A stretch of 64,000 nt of DNA from Nocardia albiluteola (GTDB lineage Bacteria; Actinomycetota; Actinomycetes; Mycobacteriales; Mycobacteriaceae): contig NZ_JAHKNI010000001.1 of NCBI RefSeq assembly GCF_018860155.1, positions 1,023,311-1,087,310 of the forward strand, written 5' to 3'. Positions 24,382-34,036 of the stretch are shown piece by piece. Under the pieces are notes generated by a model. That model was not told where the DNA came from and made no database searches. It saw nothing but the letters and a program-made list of their open reading frames with translations. How positions within the stretch are numbered: position 1 is the stretch's first letter; each line of letters opens with the position of its first letter. The position numbers and the translations under genes are program-made.

Positions 24382-24711
24382 GTGAGTGAGGCATCCCGAC
24401 CGGACGACGTTCCCGCTGCCGGGGCCACCGGCTCGGCGGGCCGGCGGCTGGCGCGCAACCTGATCCTGTACACCGTTGCCCGGCTGGCGCTGGTCGCGGT
24501 GATCGCCGCTGTCATCGTGGTGGTCGCGCATTTGCTGAATGTGCAGATCCCGGTGGTCGTGGCCCTGCTGTTCGCACTGATCGTCGCGTTGCCGCTGTCT
24601 CTGGTGCTGTTCAAGCGTCTGCGGTCCCGGGTGAATCGGGACATTGCCGCGGTGGACGAGAAGCGTCGCACCAACAAGGCGCAGCTGCGCGCGCGGATGC
24701 GCGGCGAGTAG
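24382..24711 (+). CDS. DUF4229 family membrane protein
   Basis: This 109-residue protein has two membrane spans (about residues 27-50 and 53-76) and a basic C-terminal tail (FKRLRSRVNRDIAAVDEKRR). It matches the small DUF4229 proteins conserved near menaquinone genes in mycolate actinobacteria. Start is the GTG at 24382. Molecular role is unknown. Confidence 0.8.
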   Translation: MSEASRPDDVPAAGATGSAGRRLARNLILYTVARLALVAVIAAVIVVVAHLLNVQIPVVVALLFALIVALPLSLVLFKRLRSRVNRDIAAVDEKRRTNKAQLRARMRGE

Positions 24712-24756
24712 CCGCCGAGATCAATTTTCGCCCGCGGTGAACCCGTGCGGCCGTGA

Positions 24757-24801
24757 TGTCAATTTTTGTTGACGACCCGTCGATGTCAACGTAAATTGAC
24801 A
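24757..24801 (+). promoter_or_regulatory. Two operators overlapping a leaderless-type promoter
   Basis: Two copies of TGTCAA-N6-TTGAC(A/G) lie at 24757-24774 and 24784-24801, 27 bp apart centre to centre. TTGACG (24769-24774) and TAAATT (24792-24797) are separated by 17 bp, a plausible -35/-10 pair, so transcription would begin at or near ATG 24805. The adjacent HTH protein is the likely autorepressor. Confidence 0.55.
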
Positions 24802-24804
24802 TGC

Positions 24805-25026
24805 ATGAGTGAAGCAACGACCCTGGCGGCCGCCGCCGGCAGTCCCGACCCCACGGTCGGCCTGCGCGCGGTGCTGGCACTGCGGCGGTTGCTCGAGCGT
24901 CTCGAGGCGATCCAGGTGGCCAATGCCCGCACGCAGGGCTGGTCCTGGCAGGCGATCGCCGATGCGCTCGAGGTCAGCCGGCAGGCGGTCCACCAGAAGT
25001 ACAACCGGAGAGGCGGGATCCGCTGA
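24805..25026 (+). CDS. Small HTH regulator upstream of the Clp-N gene
   Basis: This 73-residue protein has a helical N-terminus (LRAVLALRRLLERLEAIQV) and a clear HTH (GWSWQAIADALEVSRQAVHQ) followed by a basic end. It overlaps the Clp-N gene start by one base (TGATG), so the two are co-expressed. Tandem operators at its promoter suggest autoregulation. HTH/Clp-N pairs of this kind are widespread in actinobacteria. Confidence 0.82.
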   Translation: MSEATTLAAAAGSPDPTVGLRAVLALRRLLERLEAIQVANARTQGWSWQAIADALEVSRQAVHQKYNRRGGIR

Positions 25027-25610
25027 TGTTCGAGAGATTTGCCAAGGCGCCGCGTTACGCGATCGTGGTCGCGCAGGAGGAGGCCCGCGAATTGCGTTCG
25101 CCGGAAATAGATGTCGAGCACGTGCTGCTCGGTCTCGCCGCGAGTCCGGACGAGGACGTGCGGAAGATACTGCAGGACAACGGAATTACTGTGGCAGGTA
25201 TTCGGGAATCGTTGTCGACCGGTCGGTCCGGGCAGCCGCTGGGTGACGACGATGCCGCGGCGCTGCGATCCATCGGCATCGATCTGGACGCCGTGCGGGA
25301 GAGCCTGGAGGCCACGTTCGGCGCCGACGCCCTGGACCGGGCCGTGGCGCCGGAGAAGCCGCGCGGGCGGTTCGGATTCGGCGGCGGCATGAAATCCGGC
25401 CACATCCCGTTCACCAGGGATGCCAAGAAGACCCTGGAATTATCACTGCGCGAGGCGATTTCGCGCGGTGACGATCGCATCGAGGCCGCGCACGTGCTGC
25501 TCGGCGTGCTGCGCGCGGTCAACCCGCGGACCCGGGAGCTGCTCGGCGGCGACGCGGGCATCGAGACACTGCGCCGATCGGCGCACGATCTGCTGGATCG
25601 CGCCGCCTGA
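25026..25610 (+). CDS. Clp N-terminal (Clp R) domain protein
   Basis: This 194-residue protein contains two Clp-N repeats (APRYAIVVAQEEARELRSPE; FTRDAKKTLELSLREAISRG) with IDVEHVLLGLA and IEAAHVLLGVL helices. It has no AAA ATPase domain. It may act as an adaptor or stress-responsive substrate-recognition protein. It is translationally coupled to the upstream HTH regulator. Confidence 0.88.
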   Translation: MFERFAKAPRYAIVVAQEEARELRSPEIDVEHVLLGLAASPDEDVRKILQDNGITVAGIRESLSTGRSGQPLGDDDAAALRSIGIDLDAVRESLEATFGADALDRAVAPEKPRGRFGFGGGMKSGHIPFTRDAKKTLELSLREAISRGDDRIEAAHVLLGVLRAVNPRTRELLGGDAGIETLRRSAHDLLDRAA

Positions 25611-25673
25611 ATTCGGCGCGAACGGCGCACGTTATGTCCGGTGCCGGGGCGTGGTGACGGTTAACATGACGCC

Positions 25674-26063
25674 ATGGCCTTCCTCCTACGCCTGATCATC
25701 AACGCCGTCGCGATCTGGCTCGCCTCGCACTGGGTGCACCACATCGAGCTGATCAGCCCTGCCGACAAGGGCAACACCGGGAAGATCATCGTGGTGCTCG
25801 TCGTCGCGCTGATCTTCGGCCTGGTGAACGCGCTGGTCAAGCCGCTGGTCAAGATGCTGTCGCTGCCGCTGGTGGTGCTGACCCTGGGGCTGTTCCTGCT
25901 GGTCATCAACGCCCTGATGCTGTGGCTGACCGCCGTGATCACCGAGACCACCTCCTATGGTCTGCGGGTCCACGGCTTCGGCGCCGCGGTGCTCGGCGCC
26001 ATCATCATCACCGTCGTCAACTGGGTACTGGGCATCTTCGTGCCCGAGGGCGGCCGGAAGTAG
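25674..26063 (+). CDS. Mycobacterial-type four-span phage holin family protein
   Basis: This 129-residue, very hydrophobic protein has four spans and a short C-terminal tail (VPEGGRK). It belongs to the widespread PF04020-type family (named for phage holins but chromosomal). It ends 5 bp before the convergent menA stop. No phage genes are adjacent. Confidence 0.85.
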   Translation: MAFLLRLIINAVAIWLASHWVHHIELISPADKGNTGKIIVVLVVALIFGLVNALVKPLVKMLSLPLVVLTLGLFLLVINALMLWLTAVITETTSYGLRVHGFGAAVLGAIIITVVNWVLGIFVPEGGRK

Positions 26064-26068
26064 CCGGC

Positions 26069-26938
26069 TCAGAACAGGGTCAGGGCCAGGCCGGTCAGCA
26101 GCGACCAGAGCAGCATCGCCAGGCCCGTATCGCGCAGCGACGGAATCAATCCCGGACCCTGCTGCCCGCCGCGCACCGGCGTGTTCGAGCGCGCGGCGAG
26201 CGGGATGGCCAGCAGGGCGAGCAGCGTCCACGGGGTGCGAGCGGCCAGGGCCAGCGTGGCCACGAACGGCACCACCATCAGCACCAGATGCAGTGTGCGG
26301 GTACGGGCGTCGCCGAGGCGGACGGCCAGCGTGGTCTTGCCGGTCACCGAATCGGTGGGGATATCGCGCAGATTGTTGGTCACCAGCACCGCGCTGGAGA
26401 ACGCGCCGACCGCCACCGCGCCGGCCAGGCCGACCCAGTCGATCCGCCGCGCCTGCACGAATTCGGTGCCGAGCACCGCGATCAGCCCGAAGAAGACGAA
26501 GACCGCGACCTCACCGAAACCGCTGTAGCCGTACGGCTTACTACCGCCGGTGTAGAACCAGGCCCCGGCCAGGCACAGGACGCCGACCAGCAGCAGCCAC
26601 CACGCGGTCGTGATCGCCAGCACCAGGCCGAAGACGGCGCCGAGGCCCAGGCAGGCGAATGCCGCGGCGCGCACGGCCTTCGGCGAGGCCAGCCCGGACC
26701 CGACCAGTCGCAGCGGGCCGACCCGCTCGTCGTCGGTGCCGCGGATGCCGTCGGAGTAGTCGTTCGCGTAGTTGACCCCGATGATCAGGGCCAGCGAGAC
26801 CAGCAGCGACAACAGCGCTTTCCACCACACGGCGGCGCCGAGCGAGGCGGCTGCGCCGGTGCCGACGAGGATCGGGGCGATGGCATTGGGAAGGGTCCGC
26901 GGACGCGCGCCTTCGAGCCACTGTGCTGCACTAGCCAT
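26069..26938 (-). CDS. menA: 1,4-dihydroxy-2-naphthoate polyprenyltransferase
   Basis: This 289-residue UbiA-superfamily membrane enzyme attaches the polyprenyl side chain to 1,4-dihydroxy-2-naphthoate. The Asp-rich motif [15 protein letters not shown] near residue 60 binds the Mg-diphosphate, and a second Asp motif is in [15 protein letters not shown]. Eight to nine spans are visible. It starts with ATG at 26938 and is divergent from the AfsR-like gene. Substrates come from the MenB/MenE branch and the polyprenyl synthase also encoded in this window. Confidence 0.94.
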   Translation of the reverse strand: MASAAQWLEGARPRTLPNAIAPILVGTGAAASLGAAVWWKALLSLLVSLALIIGVNYANDYSDGIRGTDDERVGPLRLVGSGLASPKAVRAAAFACLGLGAVFGLVLAITTAWWLLLVGVLCLAGAWFYTGGSKPYGYSGFGEVAVFVFFGLIAVLGTEFVQARRIDWVGLAGAVAVGAFSSAVLVTNNLRDIPTDSVTGKTTLAVRLGDARTRTLHLVLMVVPFVATLALAARTPWTLLALLAIPLAARSNTPVRGGQQGPGLIPSLRDTGLAMLLWSLLTGLALTLF

Positions 26939-27084
26939 GCTCGAAGCCTAGTGCTGTGCTCCACACTTCGCGTGGCCGGGACGGATCATTATCGGTAGCA
27001 TTATGTCGATATATCGGAGTATTGTGTGGTGAACGTGACGCGGATCCGTGAGGGGTGGTCCGGGCGCCGCGTGCCCGATAATCA

Positions 27085-30000
27085 ATGGACCGCTCACATA
27101 CGATGGCGTACGGCATGATTCCTGATCACAGCGGTTCCGCGGGCGCCGGGACGACCGGCAACCGGATGTCGCACGCCCGGTCGGCCGCGGACCAGGAGGC
27201 GGCGCCGTCCTCCCGGGTCGCGAGTTCGTTCGCGGGCCCGCCGTCCGGGGCCGAAAATCCCGTCGGTGCAACGGTGTGCGTGTCGCTGCTGGGTGAGATC
27301 GCGCTGAGTCGCGACGGCGTCGCGGGGCGTGCGGCGGTGCCCGGCGCTCGGGCCCGGCTGCTGATCGCGGCCCTCGCCACCCATCCTGGCCGCAGCCGCA
27401 GCGCCCAGGCGCTCATCGGGGAAGTCTGGGGCGATCAGCCGCCGCGCGTACCGATGAACGCCCTGCACACCCAGGTCTCGCGGTTGCGTTCGGCGCTGCC
27501 GGAGGGCGCGCTCGAGGCCGGTCCGGCCGGGTATCGCCTGATCCTGGCCGAAGAGCAGATCGACCTGACGCTGGCCCGCCGCCTCGAACGCCGGGCCCGC
27601 GAGCTGCACGCCGCCGGCGACGACCGGGCCTGCCTGGACCTGGTGGACCGCGCCCGATCGCTGTGGCGCGGCGAGCCCGCCGCCGATCTGCCGCCCGGCC
27701 CGGTCGCCGAGGAACTGGCCGACCTGGCCGCGACCCGCTGGGCCGCACTGGATGAACTGGAGCTGGCCTCCCGCGAGGCGTCCGGCGATCTGGACGGCGC
27801 GGTGCGGATGGCGCGCCGTATCGCCGCGGCGCGGCCGCTGGACGAGCCTGCGCACGGCCTGCTGATGCGGCTGCTCGCGGCCTCCGGGCGCGGCAACGAG
27901 GCGCTGGAGATCTTCGCGGCCATGCGGGCACGGTTGGCCGATGAACTCGGCGCGGACCCCGGGCCGGCGCTGATCGAGCTCAACGCCGCGATCCTGCGCG
28001 GCGAGCCGATGACCGCGCCGCGACCCCCGGGGACCGCGCATCGGGCGGCGTCCGAGCCCCCGCGGCCGGGATTCCCGCACGCTGGACTGTCGAATGCCGG
28101 ATCTCGACAGGCTGGGGCGTCGAGTCCCGGTCCTGTGCAAGGAGGGGCCGAGAATCCCGAGGCCCAGCAGGGTGGATCGTCGAACACCGGTTCCGCCCAG
28201 GGCGGGTCCATGAGTGCTGAGACCTGGCAGACCTGGGCCCCGAATACCGGTGCCACGCAGGGTAGCTCCGCCGATGCCGAGATGTGGCAAACGGGCGCTC
28301 CCTGGCACGGCGGGACCACGAGCTCCGCAGCGCCATCCCCGAATACCCTGTCCACCAACGTTTCTGCGCCAGCGGCGATCGGCCTGCGGGCCGCACCCAA
28401 TCCGCTACTGGGTCGCGATGCTGACCTGGGCGCGCTGCTGGATCTGCTGCACGCCTCCCGGGTGACGACCGTGCTGGGGCCGGGCGGCACCGGAAAGACC
28501 AGGGTGGCAAACGAATTGGGGCTGCGGGCGGCGGCCGGGGCGGCGGTGGCGCTGATCGAGCTGGCGTCGGTGCGCGCCGCGCCCGAGGATGCCCGCGTCG
28601 AGGTGGAGGCCGCCATCAGCGCCGCGCTGGGCGTCGCCGAGGTCGTCCGCGACGCCACCGGTCTGCGGTCGCGCAAGATCGACGGGCGCCAGCGCCTGCG
28701 TGATGCCGTGGCCGCGCGCCCCATGCTGCTGATCCTGGACAACTGCGAGCACCTCATCGACGGCGTCGCCGAGGTGGTCGCCGATCTCATCGGAGCCTGC
28801 GACCGGCTGACGGTGCTCACGACCAGCCGCGCGCCGCTCGAGATCACCGCGGAGACGGTATATCCGTTGCCGCCGTTGGCGATCGACGCGCACGGCTCGC
28901 CTGCCACCGAACTGTTCGAATCGCGGGCCCGCGCGGTGCGGCCGTCGGTGCGCCTGGACCCGGTGGTGGTGGCCCGGCTGTGCCGCACCCTGGACGGGCT
29001 GCCGCTGGCGATCGAACTGGCCGCGGCGCGGGCGCGCACCATGAGCGTGGAGGAGATCGACGCGCGCCTCGAGCATCGATTCACGTTGTTGCGCAGTGGG
29101 GATCGCACGTCGCCGCAGCGCCACCGCACCCTGCACGCGGTGATCGAGTGGAGCTGGAATCTGCTCGGCGAGCCGCAGCGCATCGCGCTGCGGCGGCTGT
29201 GCCGCTTCCCGGCCGGTTTCACCTTCGCCGCCGCGCAGATCGTGGCCGACGGCCCCGAGGTCGGCGACATTGCCGCCGCCGTGGACGGATTGGTGAGCCA
29301 GTCGCTGCTGTCGGTGCTCGAGGACGAGCTCGGCGGCACCCGCTACCGAATGCTGGAAACGGTGCGGGAATTCGGCGAGGAGCAGCTCGCCGCCGCCGGT
29401 GAGGCGGAGCTGGTGATGGACCGGATGGCCCGGTGGGCCAGGGATTTCGCGGTTGACGCGTATTGCCGGTACACGGCGCGGGAACAGGTCGGGGTCGTGT
29501 TTTCGGTGGCCACCGAGCTGGACAACCTGCTCGCGGTGCTGCGGCAGGCCTGCGACACCGACGACGCCGAGACCGTCTACACGGTCTTCCCGCTGCCCGC
29601 GGTGCTGTGGGCCATCCGCGGGGCGCACGCGGAGCTGATCGGCTGGCTGCCCAGGGTTTCCGCGGTGCCGCCGCCGCCCGCGCGCGCCGCCGAGCCCTTC
29701 GACAATCTGCAGCTGGGTGCGCATGCGATGCTGGGCTTGCATCTGATGTTCGCCAACGCCGGCATGCGTGAGATCGCCACGCTTCGGATCCGGCTTCGGC
29801 GGCTGCTGCGCACGTCGACGGCGCTGTCGCGGGGATCGCGCTTCGTCGGCGAGTTGATGTGCGCCGAGCCGACCCCGGCGCGGGTGACGCGCAAGCTCGC
29901 CGAGGGCGTCCGATCCGACGACCACGACATCCGGTGGACCGCACTGCTTTTGCGCGCCAACATCCGCGAGAACGGTGGCGACGTGCGCGGTTCGATGCGA

Positions 30001-30849
30001 GATGCGCAGTCCGCCATGCGCGAACTGGATCCCGGCGATGTCTGGGGTACCGCGATGCTGTTCCAGCACATGGCTCAGCTGACCTCGCAGATCGCGCACT
30101 ATCGCGAGGCGGCGGCGCACTACCGGCGGGCGGTGGATGCCCTGCAGCAGCTGCGCTCCTTCGACGAGATTTCCGAATTCGCCGCGTACATGGCCGTTTC
30201 GCTGATCGGGGCGGGCGATCTGGAGCAGGCCCGGTGGGAACTCGAGATGGCTGCGGGATACATCGATGGCGATGCGGGACCGGACGATCCGGTGCTGCGC
30301 CCGAACCACCGACGGGCCGCGGTGCAGGTCGGCTGGTCCGAATTGGCTCTGGCGCAGGGGGAGATCGAGGCCGGACTGCGGCGCGCGCGCCAGGTGCTCG
30401 AGCTGTATGCGTGGCCGGTCCGGGCGCAGTTCGCCGGTCCGGGCATGGTCATGGTCGCCGCCGGGGTGCTGGATTCGCATGTGCTGTACGGCGGCCTGGA
30501 TGCGGTGCCGTCGCTGCCGCAGGAACTCGTCGATATCACCCGCGACCAGCTCGCTCAGTACATCGACCTGCCGCAGATCGGTTCGGTCGCGCTGGCCCTC
30601 GGCTCGTATCTGCTTGCCACCGACCGCTTTCCGGACCTCGCCCGGGAGCTGATCGCGCTCGCGCCCAAGACGACCGCCCGGCAGGACAGTCCGTCGATGC
30701 GGATCGAGCGGCATCTGGCGCATCACGGCGCGGTGGTCGCGGACGATCTGATGGCCGAGCCGCGTCGACGTGCGGCGAAGATCGGGCGTCGCGCAGCCGG
30801 AAGGCGAATCATGGCTCTCCTGGAGCAGATTTCGGGGCAGGTCCAATAG
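27085..30849 (+). CDS. AfsR/SARP-type regulator with NB-ARC ATPase and TPR-like region
   Basis: This 1254-residue protein has an OmpR-type winged HTH (about residues 63-155), a BTAD domain (about 165-310), a linker of seven decapeptide-like units (335-404, Gln/Gly/Ser-rich), an NB-ARC core with GPGGTGKTR (about 463) and LLILDNCEHLI, and a long helical C-terminus. It is convergent with an ABC exporter pair and separated from it by a strong hairpin. The start at 27085 is the furthest upstream; the family similarity begins near residue 63, so a later start is possible. Confidence 0.85.
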   Translation: MDRSHTMAYGMIPDHSGSAGAGTTGNRMSHARSAADQEAAPSSRVASSFAGPPSGAENPVGATVCVSLLGEIALSRDGVAGRAAVPGARARLLIAALATHPGRSRSAQALIGEVWGDQPPRVPMNALHTQVSRLRSALPEGALEAGPAGYRLILAEEQIDLTLARRLERRARELHAAGDDRACLDLVDRARSLWRGEPAADLPPGPVAEELADLAATRWAALDELELASREASGDLDGAVRMARRIAAARPLDEPAHGLLMRLLAASGRGNEALEIFAAMRARLADELGADPGPALIELNAAILRGEPMTAPRPPGTAHRAASEPPRPGFPHAGLSNAGSRQAGASSPGPVQGGAENPEAQQGGSSNTGSAQGGSMSAETWQTWAPNTGATQGSSADAEMWQTGAPWHGGTTSSAAPSPNTLSTNVSAPAAIGLRAAPNPLLGRDADLGALLDLLHASRVTTVLGPGGTGKTRVANELGLRAAAGAAVALIELASVRAAPEDARVEVEAAISAALGVAEVVRDATGLRSRKIDGRQRLRDAVAARPMLLILDNCEHLIDGVAEVVADLIGACDRLTVLTTSRAPLEITAETVYPLPPLAIDAHGSPATELFESRARAVRPSVRLDPVVVARLCRTLDGLPLAIELAAARARTMSVEEIDARLEHRFTLLRSGDRTSPQRHRTLHAVIEWSWNLLGEPQRIALRRLCRFPAGFTFAAAQIVADGPEVGDIAAAVDGLVSQSLLSVLEDELGGTRYRMLETVREFGEEQLAAAGEAELVMDRMARWARDFAVDAYCRYTAREQVGVVFSVATELDNLLAVLRQACDTDDAETVYTVFPLPAVLWAIRGAHAELIGWLPRVSAVPPPPARAAEPFDNLQLGAHAMLGLHLMFANAGMREIATLRIRLRRLLRTSTALSRGSRFVGELMCAEPTPARVTRKLAEGVRSDDHDIRWTALLLRANIRENGGDVRGSMRDAQSAMRELDPGDVWGTAMLFQHMAQLTSQIAHYREAAAHYRRAVDALQQLRSFDEISEFAAYMAVSLIGAGDLEQARWELEMAAGYIDGDAGPDDPVLRPNHRRAAVQVGWSELALAQGEIEAGLRRARQVLELYAWPVRAQFAGPGMVMVAAGVLDSHVLYGGLDAVPSLPQELVDITRDQLAQYIDLPQIGSVALALGSYLLATDRFPDLARELIALAPKTTARQDSPSMRIERHLAHHGAVVADDLMAEPRRRAAKIGRRAAGRRIMALLEQISGQVQ

Positions 30850-30896
30850 GTCGCACGGCGTCCCGCTGTGACGACGAGGCAACCGGGAGTGAACGG

Positions 30897-30931
30897 CAGA
30901 GCCCGCCGGACCGGTTGTCCGACGGGCTCTG
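30897..30931. terminator. Bidirectional hairpin terminator
   Basis: Arms CAGAGCCCGCCGGA and TCCGACGGGCTCTG pair over 14 bp with one mismatch around a 7-base loop, between the convergent AfsR-like gene and the ABC permease gene. Confidence 0.8.
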
Positions 30932-30959
30932 TCTGCGGAAATCACAGTGCGGGAGCGAG

Positions 30960-31802
30960 TTACGCCCGGCGCATGTAGGCCCGGATCGCCAGCGGCGCGA
31001 AGATCGCGATCACGACGGCCGAACCGATCAGGCACCACGCGATATTGCTGGTGTAGACGTTGCCGTTCATCAGCTCGCGGCACGAATTCACCATGTAGTA
31101 AACGGGATTGGCCTTGTCGATTGCCTGCATCCAACCCGGCATCGTCTTCACCAGGGCGAACGCGCCGGACATGAACGTCAGCGGGAACATGATCATCATC
31201 GAGATGCCCTGCACCGACGCGGCGCTCTTGCCGGTGACGCCGACCAGCGCCCAGATCCAGCTGATCGCGAACGAGCAGAACACCACGATCAGGCCCGCGG
31301 CGACCACGCCCACGACACCGCCGCCCGGCCGGTAGCCCAGGATCAGGCCCACGACGACGGTCAGCGTCGTGGCGATGCCGTAGCGGACCATGTCGGCGAG
31401 CAGCGCACCCGCCAGGGCCGAAACACGGGCGATGGGAAGGGATTTGAAGCGGTCGAACACGCCCTTGTCCATGTCCTCGCGCAGCTGGGTGCCGGTGACG
31501 ACCGAGGTCAGCACGACGGTCTGCACCAGGATGCCGGGAATCAGCACGGGCAGGTAGTTGTGCACGCTGCCGCCGATCGCGCCGCCGAAGATGTAGGCGA
31601 ACAGCGCGGTGAACAGCACCGGCTGGATCGTCACGTCGAACAGCTGCTCGGGATTGTGCTTGATCTTCAGAATCCCGCGGTAGGCCATGGTGAGCGAATT
31701 CGCCACGGCCTGGCGGAGTCCGATGTGATTGCTCACCTCGGGGATCGCGGCCTTGGCCGCGTGCCGCCCGCTGGTCGCGGGCGCGGTGATGGTGGTGGTC
31801 AT
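30960..31802 (-). CDS. ABC-2 type exporter permease (DrrB-like)
   Basis: This 280-residue membrane protein has six hydrophobic segments and the ABC-2 conserved region (QLREDMDKGVFDRFKSLPIA). It overlaps the ATPase gene by four bases (ATGA), so the two are coupled. Together they resemble DrrA/DrrB daunorubicin-type drug or lipid exporters. Substrate is unknown. Confidence 0.9.
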   Translation of the reverse strand: MTTTITAPATSGRHAAKAAIPEVSNHIGLRQAVANSLTMAYRGILKIKHNPEQLFDVTIQPVLFTALFAYIFGGAIGGSVHNYLPVLIPGILVQTVVLTSVVTGTQLREDMDKGVFDRFKSLPIARVSALAGALLADMVRYGIATTLTVVVGLILGYRPGGGVVGVVAAGLIVVFCSFAISWIWALVGVTGKSAASVQGISMMIMFPLTFMSGAFALVKTMPGWMQAIDKANPVYYMVNSCRELMNGNVYTSNIAWCLIGSAVVIAIFAPLAIRAYMRRA

Positions 31803-32812
31803 GCCGCACTCTCCTGAGAGTCGGTGGGGGAATCGGATTCGGCGCCATGCCCGGTGAGCGCGAAGAACACCTCGTCCAGGCTGGGCTTGCTGACATTGAT
31901 CTCATCGATCCGGATGTCGCTGTCGCGCAACCGGATCAGCAGATCGGTGGTGAGGCTCGGATCGTCCAGCGGCACGGTGACCCGGCCCGCCTCCGGAGTG
32001 ATGGTCGCCTCGACCAGGCGGCCGGCCGCGCGGGAGAGGAATTCGCCGATCAGGGTGCGGGCCTGCTCGAGGCGGTCGCGATCGGCGACGGTGAGCTGCA
32101 GGGCGGACAGGCCCACCGAGGACTTCAGCTCGTCGGAGGTGCCGTCGGCGATGACCCTGCCGTGGTCGATGACCGCGATCCGGTCGGCCAGCTGATCGGC
32201 CTCGTCAAGGTACTGCGTGGTCAGCAGCACCGTCGCGCCCTCGCGGACCAGGCGGCGGATCGTCTCCCACATCTGGGCGCGGGTGCGCGGGTCCAGGCCG
32301 GTGGTGGGCTCGTCCAGGAACAGCAGCGGCGGCGTGGCGATCAGGCTGGCGGCCAGGTCGAGGCGCCGGCGCATGCCGCCGGAGAAGTTCTCCAGCGCCT
32401 TGTTCGCGGCCTCGGTCAGCCCGAACTCCTCGAGCAGTTCGCCGGCCTTGCGCCGGGACTCGGCCCGGCTCAGGCCCAGCAGGCGCGAGAAGATCACGAG
32501 ATTCTCGGTGGCGGTGAGCTTTTCGTCGACCGACGCGTACTGTCCGGTGACCCCGATGAGGGATCGCACGGCGGTGGGCTCGGCGACCACGTCGTGGCCG
32601 AAGATCCGGGCGCTGCCGCCGTCCGGGCGCAGCAGGGTGGCGAGCATGCGGATGGTGGTGGTCTTACCGGCTCCGTTGGGGCCCAGCACGCCGTAGACGG
32701 CGCCCCGCGGCACCGCCAGGCTCACGCCGTCGACGGCCCGCTGCTCCCCGAAGACCTTGACCAGCCCGTCCGCCTCGATCGCGAGGGCATCGGCGGGTGT
32801 GTAAGAAGTCAT
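31799..32812 (-). CDS. ABC transporter ATPase (DrrA-like)
   Basis: This 337-residue ATPase has Walker [11 protein letters not shown], the signature [14 protein letters not shown], Walker [14 protein letters not shown] and the H-loop [11 protein letters not shown], plus a C-terminal extension of about 90 residues typical of DrrA ([18 protein letters not shown] region seen as [17 protein letters not shown]). It energises the coupled permease. The AfsR-like regulator next door could control the pair. Confidence 0.92.
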   Translation of the reverse strand: MTSYTPADALAIEADGLVKVFGEQRAVDGVSLAVPRGAVYGVLGPNGAGKTTTIRMLATLLRPDGGSARIFGHDVVAEPTAVRSLIGVTGQYASVDEKLTATENLVIFSRLLGLSRAESRRKAGELLEEFGLTEAANKALENFSGGMRRRLDLAASLIATPPLLFLDEPTTGLDPRTRAQMWETIRRLVREGATVLLTTQYLDEADQLADRIAVIDHGRVIADGTSDELKSSVGLSALQLTVADRDRLEQARTLIGEFLSRAAGRLVEATITPEAGRVTVPLDDPSLTTDLLIRLRDSDIRIDEINVSKPSLDEVFFALTGHGAESDSPTDSQESAA

Positions 32813-32881
32813 GCCGCTACTGTGCGGCGCCCGTCTTGCACGCGCCTTGCGCCGTCGTTGCGTCGCGGCGCAAGACCGGCG

Positions 32882-34036
32882 TCAGGGGGTGGCGGTGAGG
32901 AAGTACTCGCGCAGGGCGGTGCGGTTGGGCTTGCCGGGGCCGCGGAGCGGTATCTCCTCGACGAGGGCCAGTTCGCGCGGTGCCGCGGTGGAATCGAGCT
33001 CCGTGGTGACGTAGGCGCGTAGCTCGTCCAGGGTCGGTGTCGCGCCGGCGACCGGGACGACGGCGGCCACGACGCGCTGGCCCAGGCGCTCGTCGGGCAG
33101 GCCCAGTACGGCGCACTCCTGCACCGCCGGGTGCTCGATCAGCACGGCCTCCACGACCTGCGGGAGCACCAGCAGCCCGCCGGTGGTGATGGCCTCGTCG
33201 AGGCGGCCGGTGATCCTGAGCACGCCGTCCTCGAACACACCGGCGTCGTCGGTGCGGAACCAGCCCGGCTCGGCGAAGGCCGGATGATCGGGCAGGCCGC
33301 GATAGCCGCGGGCGAGCATGGCGCCGCCGAGCAGGACCCGGCCGTCCTCGATGCGCACGGTGGTCCCGGTCAGCGGCACCCCGTCGTAGACCGAGCCGCC
33401 GCAGGTCTCGCTCATGCCGTAGGTGCGCACGACGGTGATTCCGGCCGCGCGGGCCCGCTCGAGCACCGGCAGGGGGGTGGCGGCGCCGCCGACCAGCACC
33501 GCGTCCAGTGACGCCAGGGCCTCGGCGCAGGCCGGGTCGTCCAGCGATTTGATCAGCTGGGTCGGGACCAGCGAGGTGTACCGCCGCGGGCCGGTCATAC
33601 CGGTGATCGCGCTGGTCAGGCCGCTGGTCAGGAAGCCGTCCGAGACGTCGAGCACGGCCGGTTCGGTGCCGGCGAGGATGCCGCGCATGAGCACCTGCAG
33701 ACCCGCGATGTGATAGGTCGGCAGCGCCAGCAGCCACTGGCCGGGGCCACCCAGGCGCTCGTGAGTGGCCTCGCCGCTGGCGCGCAACGCGGCCGCGGTG
33801 AGCATGGCGCCCTTGGGCACGCCGGTGGTGCCGGAGGTGGTGACGACCAGGACGATGTCGTCGTCGATCGGTTCGCCCGGGCGCAGGGCGCTGGAGAGCC
33901 GGTGCGATTCGCGGCGGTCGCCGCCGGGTACCGGCAGCCAGGCCGGACCGCTGCCCTCGAGGGCGCCGCGCAGGTGCGGCAGCACATCGCCCACCGATGC
34001 GCCGGTCGGCATGGGGAGGGTGCGCAGAGTGGTCAC
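32882..34036 (-). CDS. menE: 2-succinylbenzoate-CoA ligase
   Basis: This 384-residue acyl-adenylating enzyme activates o-succinylbenzoate for MenB. Motifs are the P-loop TTSGTTGVPKG, RTYGMSETCG and GWFRTDDAG, and the C-terminal lysine segment GPGKPNRTAL. The GTG start at 34036 overlaps the stop of the leader-ORF repeat (GTGA), as at hemL. It is shorter than typical 450-500-residue MenE, as in mycobacteria. Confidence 0.93.
   Translation of the reverse strand: MTTLRTLPMPTGASVGDVLPHLRGALEGSGPAWLPVPGGDRRESHRLSSALRPGEPIDDDIVLVVTTSGTTGVPKGAMLTAAALRASGEATHERLGGPGQWLLALPTYHIAGLQVLMRGILAGTEPAVLDVSDGFLTSGLTSAITGMTGPRRYTSLVPTQLIKSLDDPACAEALASLDAVLVGGAATPLPVLERARAAGITVVRTYGMSETCGGSVYDGVPLTGTTVRIEDGRVLLGGAMLARGYRGLPDHPAFAEPGWFRTDDAGVFEDGVLRITGRLDEAITTGGLLVLPQVVEAVLIEHPAVQECAVLGLPDERLGQRVVAAVVPVAGATPTLDELRAYVTTELDSTAAPRELALVEEIPLRGPGKPNRTALREYFLTATP

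Noticed and set aside
25674..26063. Prophage suspected from a holin-family gene
   Set aside because: This family is chromosomal and widespread in actinobacteria. No lysin, capsid or other phage genes are near.
28405..31905. 3.5-kb minus-strand open frame across the AfsR-like and ABC permease genes
   Set aside because: High GC content opens antisense frames. It covers two convergent real genes and a terminator, and its composition is not protein-like.
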